From: Thermoplasmata archaeon
GTDB lineage: Archaea; Thermoplasmatota; Thermoplasmata; Thermoplasmatales; Thermoplasmataceae
Reading direction: 5' to 3'
Length of the DNA stretch: 49,132 nt
NCBI GenBank assembly: GCA_021802205.1
Contig: JAKAAT010000005.1
Span: forward strand, 1-49,132
This document shows positions 25,684-33,135 of this stretch, piece after piece. A model generated the notes under the pieces. The model saw only the letters and a list, made by a program, of their open reading frames with translations, had not been told where the DNA came from and searched no databases. The position numbers were made by a program, and so were the translations under genes. Every line of letters begins with the position of its first letter. Position 1 is the first letter of the stretch.

Positions 25684-26973
25684 GCCAAGGCTTGCGGCTA
25701 TAATAATAGGATCCCACACCGGCCCGTATTCAGGCTCATAACCCATATCATTGTATAGGATATCGTAGAGGGTCATGTTACTATACAATATTGTGGCCAT
25801 AACGTTCAGCCTCCATGCTGAATTTTCCTTCCCTATAATCTGGGAACCAAGAAGCCTTCCAGATTTCTTTTCGAAAATTATTTTTATGTACACATCTGAT
25901 CCATGCAGGTAATTGGATTTATCTTTAGCTTTTATAAAGACACTATCAAAATTTATTCCCAGTTTCTGGGCTAGAGAAGTATTGATTCCTGTGTATCCGA
26001 CCTGATATCCGAAGATGTTGATTATCGTGGTCCCCAGTGCACCTGGGAATATCCTTTTATTACCAAAAACATTAATTCCGATTGTTCTGCCCATCTTATT
26101 GGCAACCTGTGCAAGTGGATAATAGCCATAATAGTTAGTAACATGGTTCTTTGTTGCTACATTATCTCCGCCGGCATATATATCAGGGTCTGAGGTCTGT
26201 AAATAGTCATTAGTTTTTATTAGATTATCAGGTGTTAATTCAATGCCAGCCTTTTCAGCAAGTTCCACAGATGGTTTTATACCCGTTGCAAAAATTACAT
26301 AATCACTAAAATAGGATCCTAGGGTTGTAGTAATTTTATATTTTTCCTGAATTTTTGAAATTGATACAGGAACCGAATTATATTCAATATCTGGATTATT
26401 TTCCTGTACAAGATTATTAAGTACGTTTCCCATATCAGGATCCAAATGCGGAAGTAGATATTCATGTTTTGATATCAATTTAACATGGTATTTTTTTGAT
26501 AGTAATGAAAATAATTCCGTCCCTAGAACGCCAGCACCTACTACTGTTACCTGGCTCACTCCGGATAATTCGCTGTTCATGGAAATTGCACTTTCCATAT
26601 TCCTCAGCGACACCCCGTATTCCTTAAATTCATCTGGTATATTAGGTGTTGCGCCGGTGGCAAGTACAAGTTTATCATATTTATAGCTTTTACCGTTTGT
26701 ATCAATATATTTTTTCCCGGCATTAATGGAGGTTACAGTAGAATTCGTAATTACATTTATTCCCCTATGTTCAGTGAATTCACTCACAGGATAATGTAGC
26801 AAATCTTTAAAATCCTGGAAATAACCTGCCAGATAATAGGGCATACCGCATTCAGCATAAGATACATATCCCGTCTTTTCTATTACCGTTATTCTGGCGC
26901 TGGAATCCATACGTCTGGCCTTGGAAGCCGCAGACATACCGGCTGCACCACCACCAACAATTAGTATATCCAT
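25657..26973 (-). CDS. CoA-disulfide reductase/NADH oxidase-type flavoprotein
   Basis: This 438-aa FAD/NAD(P)H oxidoreductase has VGGGAAGMSAASKAR for FAD binding and a single redox-active Cys42 in YAECGMPYY, the hallmark of CoA-disulfide reductases. The NAD(P) motif VVGAGVLGTELF is at about 150, and the second FAD block YAGGDNVA is near 272. The C-terminal dimerisation domain is complete. It could keep coenzyme A reduced or act as an NADH oxidase; a persulfide reductase role is also known in the family. No rhodanese domain is fused. Confidence 0.9.
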   Translation of the reverse strand: MDILIVGGGAAGMSAASKARRMDSSARITVIEKTGYVSYAECGMPYYLAGYFQDFKDLLHYPVSEFTEHRGINVITNSTVTSINAGKKYIDTNGKSYKYDKLVLATGATPNIPDEFKEYGVSLRNMESAISMNSELSGVSQVTVVGAGVLGTELFSLLSKKYHVKLISKHEYLLPHLDPDMGNVLNNLVQENNPDIEYNSVPVSISKIQEKYKITTTLGSYFSDYVIFATGIKPSVELAEKAGIELTPDNLIKTNDYLQTSDPDIYAGGDNVATKNHVTNYYGYYPLAQVANKMGRTIGINVFGNKRIFPGALGTTIINIFGYQVGYTGINTSLAQKLGINFDSVFIKAKDKSNYLHGSDVYIKIIFEKKSGRLLGSQIIGKENSAWRLNVMATILYSNMTLYDILYNDMGYEPEYGPVWDPIIIAASLGLDKMDNYV

Positions 26974-27222
26974 GCATGTAAATTCTAATTCTATATTTAA
27001 GTTTGTTAAGATAGAACATTCATTTTATGGGATGGAACGTAATTACAGTGTTTAAGCTGCGAATTTGGAATATTTCTAGAATTTTTTAAAAAGCTGTTAC
27101 CTATCAAAATATATATTAATATTATTCTGTTAATAGTATCGTGTTCAAATCCTGAGACATTAAGCTGATCACGGACAAACATAAGAAAAGTACTTTAAAT
27201 AATACTAATCAAGAAAATAGTA

Positions 27223-27393
27223 GTGCATTTAATTTTACGCAGATTATTTGATATCTCAAGGTATGGCCAAAAAATAAAGGTGCTTGATGTAACCGGAAAT
27301 GGGAGATTTACTGTATATAGTGCGGCCCAGTATGGTTATGAAACAGGATATCTACACAATTCCTGTTTGATAATCAATTTTAAAACTTTATAA
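27223..27393 (+). pseudogene. short GTG frame resembling a truncated SAM methyltransferase
   Basis: The frame begins with GTG and runs 56 codons. It contains KVLDVTGNGRFTVYSAAQYG, which resembles motif I (VLDvGcGnGrf) of class I methyltransferases, and then stops. A TATA-like tttaaata at 27194-27201 is centred 26 nt upstream, so it could still be transcribed as a leaderless mRNA. I read it as the 5' fragment of a lost methyltransferase gene. A real 56-aa small protein cannot be excluded. Confidence 0.3.
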
Positions 27394-27422
27394 TTTATAA
27401 GAAATGGGAAAACGTTGTTCCT

Positions 27423-27659
27423 GTGATGAAAATAGAATCTGGATATACGATCCAGGAATGCCATGTATATCATAAACAAAAAACAGACCAAGAAAAAACG
27501 ATTTTATATGCTTAAATTGTGTTTATTCAAATGAAGCAGGATATGTCGTTTCATTGAAAAGAGGATAAAAAGCCAATATGCCCTTAGTGGTGAATATTCT
27601 TTATAACTAATTGATCTTCAGAACTACAGGTTCCAATGCTTTAACATCCGGCACTTGAC
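27423..27659 (+). pseudogene. tnpB: tnpB remnant (zinc-ribbon end of an IS605-type TnpB)
   Basis: The frame from 27423 reads ESGYTIQECHVYHKQKTDQE, matching the TnpB block YTSQTCSxCGHxxKxxR with the second Cys changed to Tyr. After a frameshift near 27497 the sequence continues NDFICLNCVYSNEAGYVVS to a stop at 27566. This matches the second half of the zinc ribbon (FxCxxCGYxxNADxxAA). A scar of the element's terminal repeat follows at 27627-27659. Order and spacing fit a decayed tnpB 3' half. The RuvC-like catalytic part is missing. Confidence 0.65.
27627..27659 (+). repeat. degenerate TnpB right-end scar
   Basis: The block caggttccaatgctttaaca, then tccggcacttgac, aligns loosely with the right-end blocks at 2121-2158 and 32921-32967 (caggaagccacatgcgttagg, ending atgtcac). 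Its position about 60 nt after the TnpB zinc-ribbon remnant is where the element end should be. Confidence 0.4.
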
Positions 27660-27714
27660 TTAATACCCCATAATATGAAAATTATGAGTTATTCACTTGA
27701 ACGATACAGACAAA

Positions 27715-27789
27715 TCATTCATCATCGTCATCGTCGTCTTCTTCATCATTGTCGTCATCATCGTCATAATGAATTGTGAAACTGACCAT
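27715..27789 (-). CDS. 24-residue acidic micro-ORF with strong Shine-Dalgarno
   Basis: On the minus strand an ATG at 27789 opens 24 codons and ends in TGA. The peptide starts MVSFTIHY and continues as an almost pure run of 15 Asp/Glu with one Asn. A full AAGGAGGTG (27795-27803) sits about 6 nt before the ATG, the strongest ribosome binding site I see in the window. Upstream TATA-like sequences occur at about 27825 and 27860. It is divergent from the esterase gene. No family is known to me. The acidic tail could bind metal ions or basic proteins, or the GAT/GAC run could be a simple-sequence accident. Confidence 0.5.
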   Translation of the reverse strand: MVSFTIHYDDDDDNDEEDDDDDDE

Positions 27790-27794
27790 TGATG

Positions 27795-27803
27795 CACCTC
27801 CTT
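27795..27803 (-). promoter_or_regulatory. perfect Shine-Dalgarno of the acidic micro-ORF
   Basis: The minus-strand sequence AAGGAGGTG is fully complementary to the 3' end of archaeal 16S rRNA and is ideally spaced from the ATG at 27789. Most genes in this window have no such site and look leaderless, which makes this one stand out. Confidence 0.6.
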
Positions 27804-27910
27804 ATTCTGTAATAAATATTGCCATTAATAAACTTTGTTATATTATTTCTGTTATTTTTATAGACTTCCAAAGGCGGTGAAATCTTTATATTGAAATAAC
27901 ATTGACTATC

Positions 27911-28852
27911 ATGTATAAGATTAAACAGGAGGAATTATTAATACCGTCCTTGGAAAAAAACCCACTGGGTGATCCGGCTATAAGGAAAATAATAATAATA
28001 GAAAATAAGGTCAATAATAAAACTCCGGTTCTTATAGGACTTCCAGGATTTTTCGGGTCAGGCAACAGCTTTTTGAACAAAAATTACACCAGCTTCGATT
28101 TCATAGACTTAATTATAAGGCTTCAGGATAATTTTAGTTTTATAATTGTTTTACCGGATACTATGACACAGTTTGGTGGCAATCAATTTGTAGATTCTAC
28201 TGCTATAGGAAATTATAAGACCTATATTACTAAAGATCTGATGAAATATATAAAAATGAAATACGGCGAGAGAGATATATATCTTTTTGGAAAATCTTCT
28301 GGCGGGTTCGGTTCAATTTCCCTCGTAATGGATCATCCAGAAATTTACAGTGGATTTATAGACGTTTCCGGCGATTCTTATTTTCCTTACTGTTATATGC
28401 CTGATTTTGCCACAACCTTTATGGAAATCAGGGAATCGGGTTTGAAGAACTTTATTGAAGAATACAGAAAAAGCTTTACACATACACAGAATCAATTGAC
28501 GGCATATAACGTTATAGCCATGGCAGCGTCTTATTCCCCTCAGGGTACAGAAATAGACCTTCCATTTTCCATGGAAACTGGGGAGCTAATTCTTGATGTA
28601 TGGAATAGATGGATGAAATTCGACCCTGTTAATCGACTTGTAAATGAAATTGATCAGTTAAAGGGGAAAAAAATAATCCTGCAGACTGGAAATCGTGATG
28701 AGTTCAGAATAAATATAGGAATGGGGATAATTCATAACATGCTTGAAAAAGGTGGTATAATACACACATTTAAGGAATATCCTGCCGGACATTTTAATAC
28801 AAATTATTTTTATATAGATTCATTCCCGGAAATACTGGAAAAATATCAATAA
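27911..28852 (+). CDS. esterase/alpha-beta hydrolase
   Basis: This 313-aa protein resembles the putative esterase (EstA/esterase D) group of alpha/beta hydrolases. Nucleophile elbow is GKSSGGFGS (about 120), with the acid likely in GNRDEF and the base His in AGHFNTNY. The oxyanion region is LIGLPGFFGSGNSF. It has no signal peptide. I prefer the ATG at 27911 because a TATA-like ctttatatt lies about 24 nt upstream; an in-frame TTG at 27902 is less likely. Substrate unknown. Confidence 0.8.
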   Translation: MYKIKQEELLIPSLEKNPLGDPAIRKIIIIENKVNNKTPVLIGLPGFFGSGNSFLNKNYTSFDFIDLIIRLQDNFSFIIVLPDTMTQFGGNQFVDSTAIGNYKTYITKDLMKYIKMKYGERDIYLFGKSSGGFGSISLVMDHPEIYSGFIDVSGDSYFPYCYMPDFATTFMEIRESGLKNFIEEYRKSFTHTQNQLTAYNVIAMAASYSPQGTEIDLPFSMETGELILDVWNRWMKFDPVNRLVNEIDQLKGKKIILQTGNRDEFRINIGMGIIHNMLEKGGIIHTFKEYPAGHFNTNYFYIDSFPEILEKYQ

Positions 28853-28908
28853 AAGAAAAAAATCTATTAAATAAATAAAAAATATATAAATAATATCAGG
28901 TTAATAAT

Positions 28909-29214
28909 TTATCCTTTCCATATACCTAGACCTAATCCCACAAGGAATAAGACTGTGACTATTGTGATGGCACCTACATGACCAAGACTAACCAACCCTG
29001 GGGCCTTACTGATATTATCAAAAATAAATTTTGTAGCGTACGAGTAAATTTTACTCAATGAAATCTTGGGTATGAATGCGAGCCCTGCATAACCGGCTAA
29101 TACAAACGCTATTATCAATAATATGGCAGATACTATACCTTTCTTAATCGCCAATCCAAACAGCAATCCATCAATTAAAGCTATTGCTAATAATACGTAA
29201 CCTGAAATATCCAT
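28909..29214 (-). CDS. small membrane protein, three helices
   Basis: This 101-aa protein has hydrophobic segments at about 5-25, 28-50 and 78-98, separated by a short amphipathic stretch. No domain is recognised. The start is supported by a TATA-like ttatttata about 24 nt upstream. It could be a subunit of a membrane complex, but nothing in the sequence names one. Confidence 0.65.
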   Translation of the reverse strand: MDISGYVLLAIALIDGLLFGLAIKKGIVSAILLIIAFVLAGYAGLAFIPKISLSKIYSYATKFIFDNISKAPGLVSLGHVGAITIVTVLFLVGLGLGIWKG

Positions 29215-29350
29215 AGTAGTGTAAACAAAATTTTATTTATAAATGTTTGCATATTTTTATTGTATTTATTTTTAGCATAAATGAAAATTTAGATTTTTAT
29301 TATTTTCATATTAAGAAAAATATTTTATTAATGCAAATATAGGGTTGTAA

Positions 29351-30163
29351 ATGAATAAATGGTTAAAGATCACAAGGCCAGTAAATGGCTTTATGGGTTT
29401 CTTTTCAATATACATAGTAGGTTTTATAGCTGTGAATGTACACATTTTAAAATTTTTAATCCCAGTTTCCCTCGGTGCTATAAGTGTATTTCTTGTTACA
29501 GCTGGTGGGAATATTATTAACGATATAAGTGATCTTGAAACGGATAAATACAACCATCCAGAGAGACCATTGCCCTCTGGTACAATATCAAAAAAGTTGG
29601 CTTATTATATGGCTTTTTCTTTTTTTATTGGGGGTTTTCTAGTATCCCTATTTGTATCTTTGCTTATAAGCTCTGTGGTGATATTAGCTGAATTACTCCT
29701 AGTTAGTTACGAATTTAAAACCAAAAAAATGGGACTACCAGGAAACATAACAATAAGCCTTCTGATTGGGATGATATTTCTCTATGGGGGTTTTATTACC
29801 AATACACTGTCAAAGATGGTACTTTTATTTTTACTGGCTTTCTTCTCCAATATGTCAAGGGAAATCATGAAGGATATCGAGGATGTTAGAGGTGATGTAG
29901 ATAGGAATACACTTCCAAAAAGAATAGGGATTCAGAACGCCAAAATAATCTCATCCATATTTGTGATTATCACCATTCTTATTTCCTTCCTCCCCTATTA
30001 TTTTCACGTATTATCAGTGTACTATCTTTATGCCGTTTTCATAGACGATTTTCTGTTTGCACTTACTATTATTTATATTTATACAAATATATCAAAGGGC
30101 GAGAAAGTATCAAAGGTGGCAATGATCTGGGGTATGGCATGCTTTCTGCTTGGTGGGTTCTAA
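29351..30163 (+). CDS. UbiA-type prenyltransferase, probably DGGGP synthase
   Basis: The probable reaction is attachment of the second geranylgeranyl group to make digeranylgeranylglyceryl phosphate, the core of archaeal ether lipids. Both Asp-rich prenyl-diphosphate motifs are present: NDISDLETDKYNHPERPLP (about 57-75) and DIEDVRGDVDRNTLP (about 177-191). About eight to nine membrane helices and 270 aa fit the family. Distinction from other UbiA members (menaquinone type) rests on the archaeal context and the motif form. It stands alone on its strand. Confidence 0.85.
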   Translation: MNKWLKITRPVNGFMGFFSIYIVGFIAVNVHILKFLIPVSLGAISVFLVTAGGNIINDISDLETDKYNHPERPLPSGTISKKLAYYMAFSFFIGGFLVSLFVSLLISSVVILAELLLVSYEFKTKKMGLPGNITISLLIGMIFLYGGFITNTLSKMVLLFLLAFFSNMSREIMKDIEDVRGDVDRNTLPKRIGIQNAKIISSIFVIITILISFLPYYFHVLSVYYLYAVFIDDFLFALTIIYIYTNISKGEKVSKVAMIWGMACFLLGGF

Positions 30164-30215
30164 CCATATAAAGTCTTAAAATTTGTTTTGATCCTATTAC
30201 TTAAAAGATTTAAGC

Positions 30216-30297
30216 GCGGGGAATGGGATTTGAACCCATGCTCTCATTTCGAGAAACAGCTTAGCAGGCTGCCGCCGTACCACTGGGCCATCCCCGC
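30216..30297 (-). tRNA. tRNA-Ser (anticodon GCU)
   Basis: On the minus strand the 7-bp acceptor stem GCGGGGA pairs with TCCCCGC. The anticodon loop CTGCTAA gives GCT, reading serine AGC/AGU. A long variable arm (CTC-GAAAT-GAG) marks a class II tRNA. The T arm ATGGG-TTCAAAT-CCCAT is intact. CCA is not encoded. The gene starts only 3 nt after the stop codon of the small ORF at 30301, and no TATA box is visible at the right distance, so it is probably transcribed through from upstream. Confidence 0.95.
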
Positions 30298-30300
30298 ATT

Positions 30301-30483
30301 TTATGCAGGATATCTATCCTGCAGGTCGTTTGCTATTTCTTCAAGTATTTCTTCAAAGTTTTCATTTTCCATGCTGACCACTTCACCTGTGGGTAAAGTC
30401 ATGCGTACATAGTAAATTTCACCGTCCTTAGATATTTCAATATCAGCCAGGCTATCTCCCATATACCTATAATTATTAGCCAT
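30301..30483 (-). CDS. small acidic protein directly upstream of tRNA-Ser
   Basis: This 60-aa acidic protein has a beta-type first half (ISKDGEIYYVRMTLPTGEVV) and a helical, Glu-rich second half. I know no named family. The TAA stop is 3 nt from the tRNA 5' end. Its last codons form a perfect 9-bp inverted repeat (30304-30323). The frame looks genuine from its protein-like composition and because it fills the space exactly, but function is unknown. Confidence 0.6.
   Translation of the reverse strand: MANNYRYMGDSLADIEISKDGEIYYVRMTLPTGEVVSMENENFEEILEEIANDLQDRYPA
30304..30323. repeat. near-perfect palindrome at the ORF/tRNA junction
   Basis: TGCAGGATA-tc-TATCCTGCA has 18 of 20 positions symmetric. 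It overlaps the last codons of the small ORF and lies 6 nt before the tRNA 5' end. In RNA it could form a stem with a loop of 4-8 nt. Confidence 0.6.
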
Positions 30484-30591
30484 ATATTATGTTTTTCAAT
30501 ACCACGGGCTTCTACACAATTATTTTCTCTGTAGTTTAAAATCAATACAAATCCACTGTATACAAATAAATTCCCTGAATTATTCTAATTA

Positions 30592-31179
30592 TCAGAGTAG
30601 ATGTCCCATTTTATCTTTCTTTGTCTCCAGATAAAATTTATCAAATTCTGTGGGTTCAATGATGACAGGAATTCTTTTCACTATTTTTATTCCGTTGTCT
30701 TCCAGGAATTTAATTTTTTCAGGATTATTAGTCATTATCTGAACAGACTTTATTTTAAAATATTTTATAACGTCTGTAGCAAAATTGTACTTTCTGTTGT
30801 CTGCAGGAAGCCCCTGCTCCACATTTGCCTCTACCGTATCCAGTCCCGCATCTTCAAGATGATAGGCCCTGATTTTATTCAGAAGTCCTATTCCCCTGCC
30901 TTCCTGCCTTAAATAAATGAGCATGCCATAATCCTGTTTGCCTATATATCTCATTGATGTCAATAATTGATCCCTGCAATCGCATCTCATCGAACCAAAA
31001 ACGTCTCCAGTCAGGCACTCAGAGTGAATCCTTACAGGCACATTTTCTTTTCCTTCCACGTTGCCATGTACAAGAACAGCGTGGTCTTTATTTTCATCAT
31101 TTTTAAAAACGTATATTTCGAATGAACCGAATCTGGTAGGTAATTTGGCCTTAGAATAAAATTCTAACATATTTGTCAC
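30592..31179 (-). CDS. ribA: GTP cyclohydrolase II (RibA)
   Basis: RibA opens GTP to start riboflavin synthesis, releasing formate and diphosphate. The zinc ligands fall in [17 protein letters not shown] (Cys55, Cys66, Cys68 by this start) and the active-site loop is [10 protein letters not shown]. Length 195 aa is that of the single-domain enzyme, with no fused RibB. The start is either the GTG at 31179 or the ATG at 31170; a TATA-like ctttttata at 31196-31206 fits the GTG slightly better. Many archaea use the unrelated ArfA (GTP cyclohydrolase III) for this step, so the bacterial-type enzyme is notable. Confidence 0.95.
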   Translation of the reverse strand: MTNMLEFYSKAKLPTRFGSFEIYVFKNDENKDHAVLVHGNVEGKENVPVRIHSECLTGDVFGSMRCDCRDQLLTSMRYIGKQDYGMLIYLRQEGRGIGLLNKIRAYHLEDAGLDTVEANVEQGLPADNRKYNFATDVIKYFKIKSVQIMTNNPEKIKFLEDNGIKIVKRIPVIIEPTEFDKFYLETKKDKMGHLL

Positions 31180-31265
31180 AAGAAATTGCTAAATTCTATA
31201 AAAAGATATTTGAAAATTATTTTTATAGCAGGTTCATCGATTTTAAAAATAAGATGATCCATACC

Positions 31266-32426
31266 TTATTCTAATTTCTCAGCGAGTATATAACCCTTCT
31301 CAGATTTGAACACATATATATTCTTGCTTCCTGTCAGATTTTTTTCCAGTGCGTTTTTGTGTATATACATTTCATCAGGATTCATATTGAATCTAAAAAA
31401 TACTTTCCCTCCATCACACTTTGCAAGTTTATGTTCAATATTCAAATCATCAGAAAAATCTATAATAGAATACTGTGTACCCGGAAATGTCTTTAATTCA
31501 GAATTCCCAGCAAATACGTACCGTTTCTGATCTAAGTATATCATTTTCCAGGCAGGGTCTATAATATCATTCAAAAGTTTGGCATATACTACGGAAATAT
31601 CAGGCATAAAAAGATATTCAAAGTTCTTGTATTCCGGAGATAATGATTTTTTGAATTCATCCGGCTTGCCCGAATATATTATATTTTCAGGGAGAATAAC
31701 AGCAGTTGATTCTTCTGTTGAGAGCGAGGGTGAATAGACCGTTAATCGATTCAGGTTTCCGTTTATGGATATATACTCTTTTTCTCCCTTTAAGAGTATA
31801 TTTTCCCATTTAATATGAGGTGGAAGGTCTATTGCATATCCGAAAATGTTATCTGAAATAGAAATAGAATCAAGGGGATTCGGAGATAGCTGTGAAAAAT
31901 ATTTTTCCTTTGAATTTGATGGGCGCAAAGGATCACTGAATATTACCGAGTCTCTGAAATCACCAGAATAATTGAAAAAGTCCTCGTTTATAAAATTAGC
32001 AGTGGATTGGTATGGAATTCGGTTCAAAAGAGCCATGAGATATCTTGATTTGTTCATTTCAATACCTATTACATCAGAATACTTGGCAAATACAATATCC
32101 TGCATACCTGCACCGCTTCCCGCATCGATAATATGATGTCCCTTCAATCTCTGAGCCCTGTATTTTCCTATTATTTCCGGTGTTGAATACATAGAGGAAT
32201 AATAATCAAGAAATAGGTGGTCTGCGTATGTAAATTTTCTGGAGACCCTTATTCTAGATTTTGCAAATTCAAATAAATATTTAAAATCGGGGTTTCTTTT
32301 CCTATTAATCTGTTCTGAAGAGTAACCCTTACGGATCATGTCAACTATATCATTTATTTCCTGATCTACAGCTTCATAGTAAATCTCTGAATTATAGATT
32401 TTACTCAATATATTATCAATATTCAT
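31266..32426 (-). CDS. class I SAM methyltransferase with THUMP-like C-terminus
   Basis: This 386-aa protein has a Rossmann methyltransferase core (HHIIDAGSGAGMQDIVFAK, motif I, about 94-112; acidic IGIEMNKSRY; SDPLRPS in the motif IV position). The extended C-terminal region resembles the ferredoxin-like/THUMP-like domains of PG_1098-type proteins. The N-terminal 80 residues are helical. An RNA substrate is likely from the THUMP-like fold but unproven. Its ATG overlaps the stop of the AhpD-like gene upstream (ATGA), so the two are coupled. Confidence 0.75.
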   Translation of the reverse strand: MNIDNILSKIYNSEIYYEAVDQEINDIVDMIRKGYSSEQINRKRNPDFKYLFEFAKSRIRVSRKFTYADHLFLDYYSSMYSTPEIIGKYRAQRLKGHHIIDAGSGAGMQDIVFAKYSDVIGIEMNKSRYLMALLNRIPYQSTANFINEDFFNYSGDFRDSVIFSDPLRPSNSKEKYFSQLSPNPLDSISISDNIFGYAIDLPPHIKWENILLKGEKEYISINGNLNRLTVYSPSLSTEESTAVILPENIIYSGKPDEFKKSLSPEYKNFEYLFMPDISVVYAKLLNDIIDPAWKMIYLDQKRYVFAGNSELKTFPGTQYSIIDFSDDLNIEHKLAKCDGGKVFFRFNMNPDEMYIHKNALEKNLTGSKNIYVFKSEKGYILAEKLE

Positions 32427-32761
32427 TGTTTTTCAAACTGGTTTATTGCATCAATTAAGTTATTCATTTCCATAAGTGCCTGTGAGCCATACATTAATAC
32501 TGTTACATAGCCCACTTCCATAAGCTCTTTTTTAGTTGCACCCGCTTTAAATGCTTCATTAACATGATATGAAATGCACCATTCACACCTGGCGGCAATT
32601 CCCAGAGCCAGGGCTAATAATTCTTTTGTTTTTGTATCAAGGGCTCCTGAATTCATGGTTGTGCCCATGAAATTCATAAATGAGCTTGCAAATGCTTTAT
32701 TATCTTTATTAGATTCCACTATTATCCTGTTAACTTCTTGTAATTTTTTATTGGAGTCCAT
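32423..32761 (-). CDS. carboxymuconolactone decarboxylase/AhpD-like protein
   Basis: This 112-aa all-helical protein carries the CMD/AhpD redox motif CEWCISYHV (Cys-x-x-Cys-x-x-x-His), followed by KAGATKKELMEV. AhpD-like proteins pass electrons to peroxiredoxins, although many CMD members are uncharacterised. Two peroxiredoxins (23086, 42462) are in the window but not adjacent. The ATG at 32761 has a TATA-like element centred about 26 nt upstream, better than the ATG at 32770. Its stop overlaps the methyltransferase start by 4 nt. Confidence 0.85.
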   Translation of the reverse strand: MDSNKKLQEVNRIIVESNKDNKAFASSFMNFMGTTMNSGALDTKTKELLALALGIAARCEWCISYHVNEAFKAGATKKELMEVGYVTVLMYGSQALMEMNNLIDAINQFEKQ

Positions 32762-32770
32762 ATATATCAA

Positions 32771-33135
32771 CTGCTCATACTTATTATATATATTAGGGTA
32801 ATGCTGTTATAGTTATTTTGTGGAATTTCACTGTTAATCTTATATTGAACAGGAAAAAATAGGATTACTAATTCTACATGAATTTTGAATGAAATATTAT
32901 TGATATATATATGAGTATATGTGACATTCTCCCATCCTAACGCATGTGGCTTCCTGCTTTCAGGCTAAATATTTTACAACAATAAGTTTCAGAAATGGAG
33001 CCATATAAATTAAGTGGCTTATTTTCCGATAGATTGATTTATGACAACGGATTCAGGATAAAGTATATAGATGCATGAATATATAGTATGTAAAATCTAA
33101 GAAAATGCATTTTAAGATAAGGGAAGGTGCCGAAC
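32771..33135. other. intergenic region with a TnpB right-end scar
   Basis: There is no gene. It contains the promoter of the minus-strand AhpD-like gene (left end), the transposon-end scar at 32921-32967, and the folD promoter tttaagata at about 33108-33117. The rest is AT-rich and unassigned. Confidence 0.6.
32921..32967 (-). repeat. IS605/TnpB right-end scar, minus orientation
   Basis: On the minus strand it reads tagcctgaaagcaggaagcc, then acatgcgttaggatgggagaatgtcac. In frame this gives Leu-Lys-Ala-Gly-Ser-His-Met-Arg-stop, a TnpB-like C-terminal ending. No TnpB frame is found to the right, where the element body should lie. Confidence 0.65.

Larger units (their letters stand above)
26974..27714. 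other. decayed island between CoA-disulfide reductase and the acidic micro-ORF
   Basis: This roughly 740-nt stretch has no full-length gene. It contains a 56-codon GTG frame with a SAM-methyltransferase-like motif (27223-27393) and a frame-shifted remnant of a TnpB zinc ribbon (27423-27659), each listed separately. The first 240 nt show nothing I recognise beyond the promoter of the minus-strand CoA-disulfide reductase (cttaaatata around 26990-27002 on the minus strand). Confidence 0.6.

Noticed and set aside
27721-27770. GAT/GAC repeat as a CRISPR or tandem-repeat array
   Set aside because: The repeat is codon-level low complexity inside the acidic micro-ORF, with no spacer structure.
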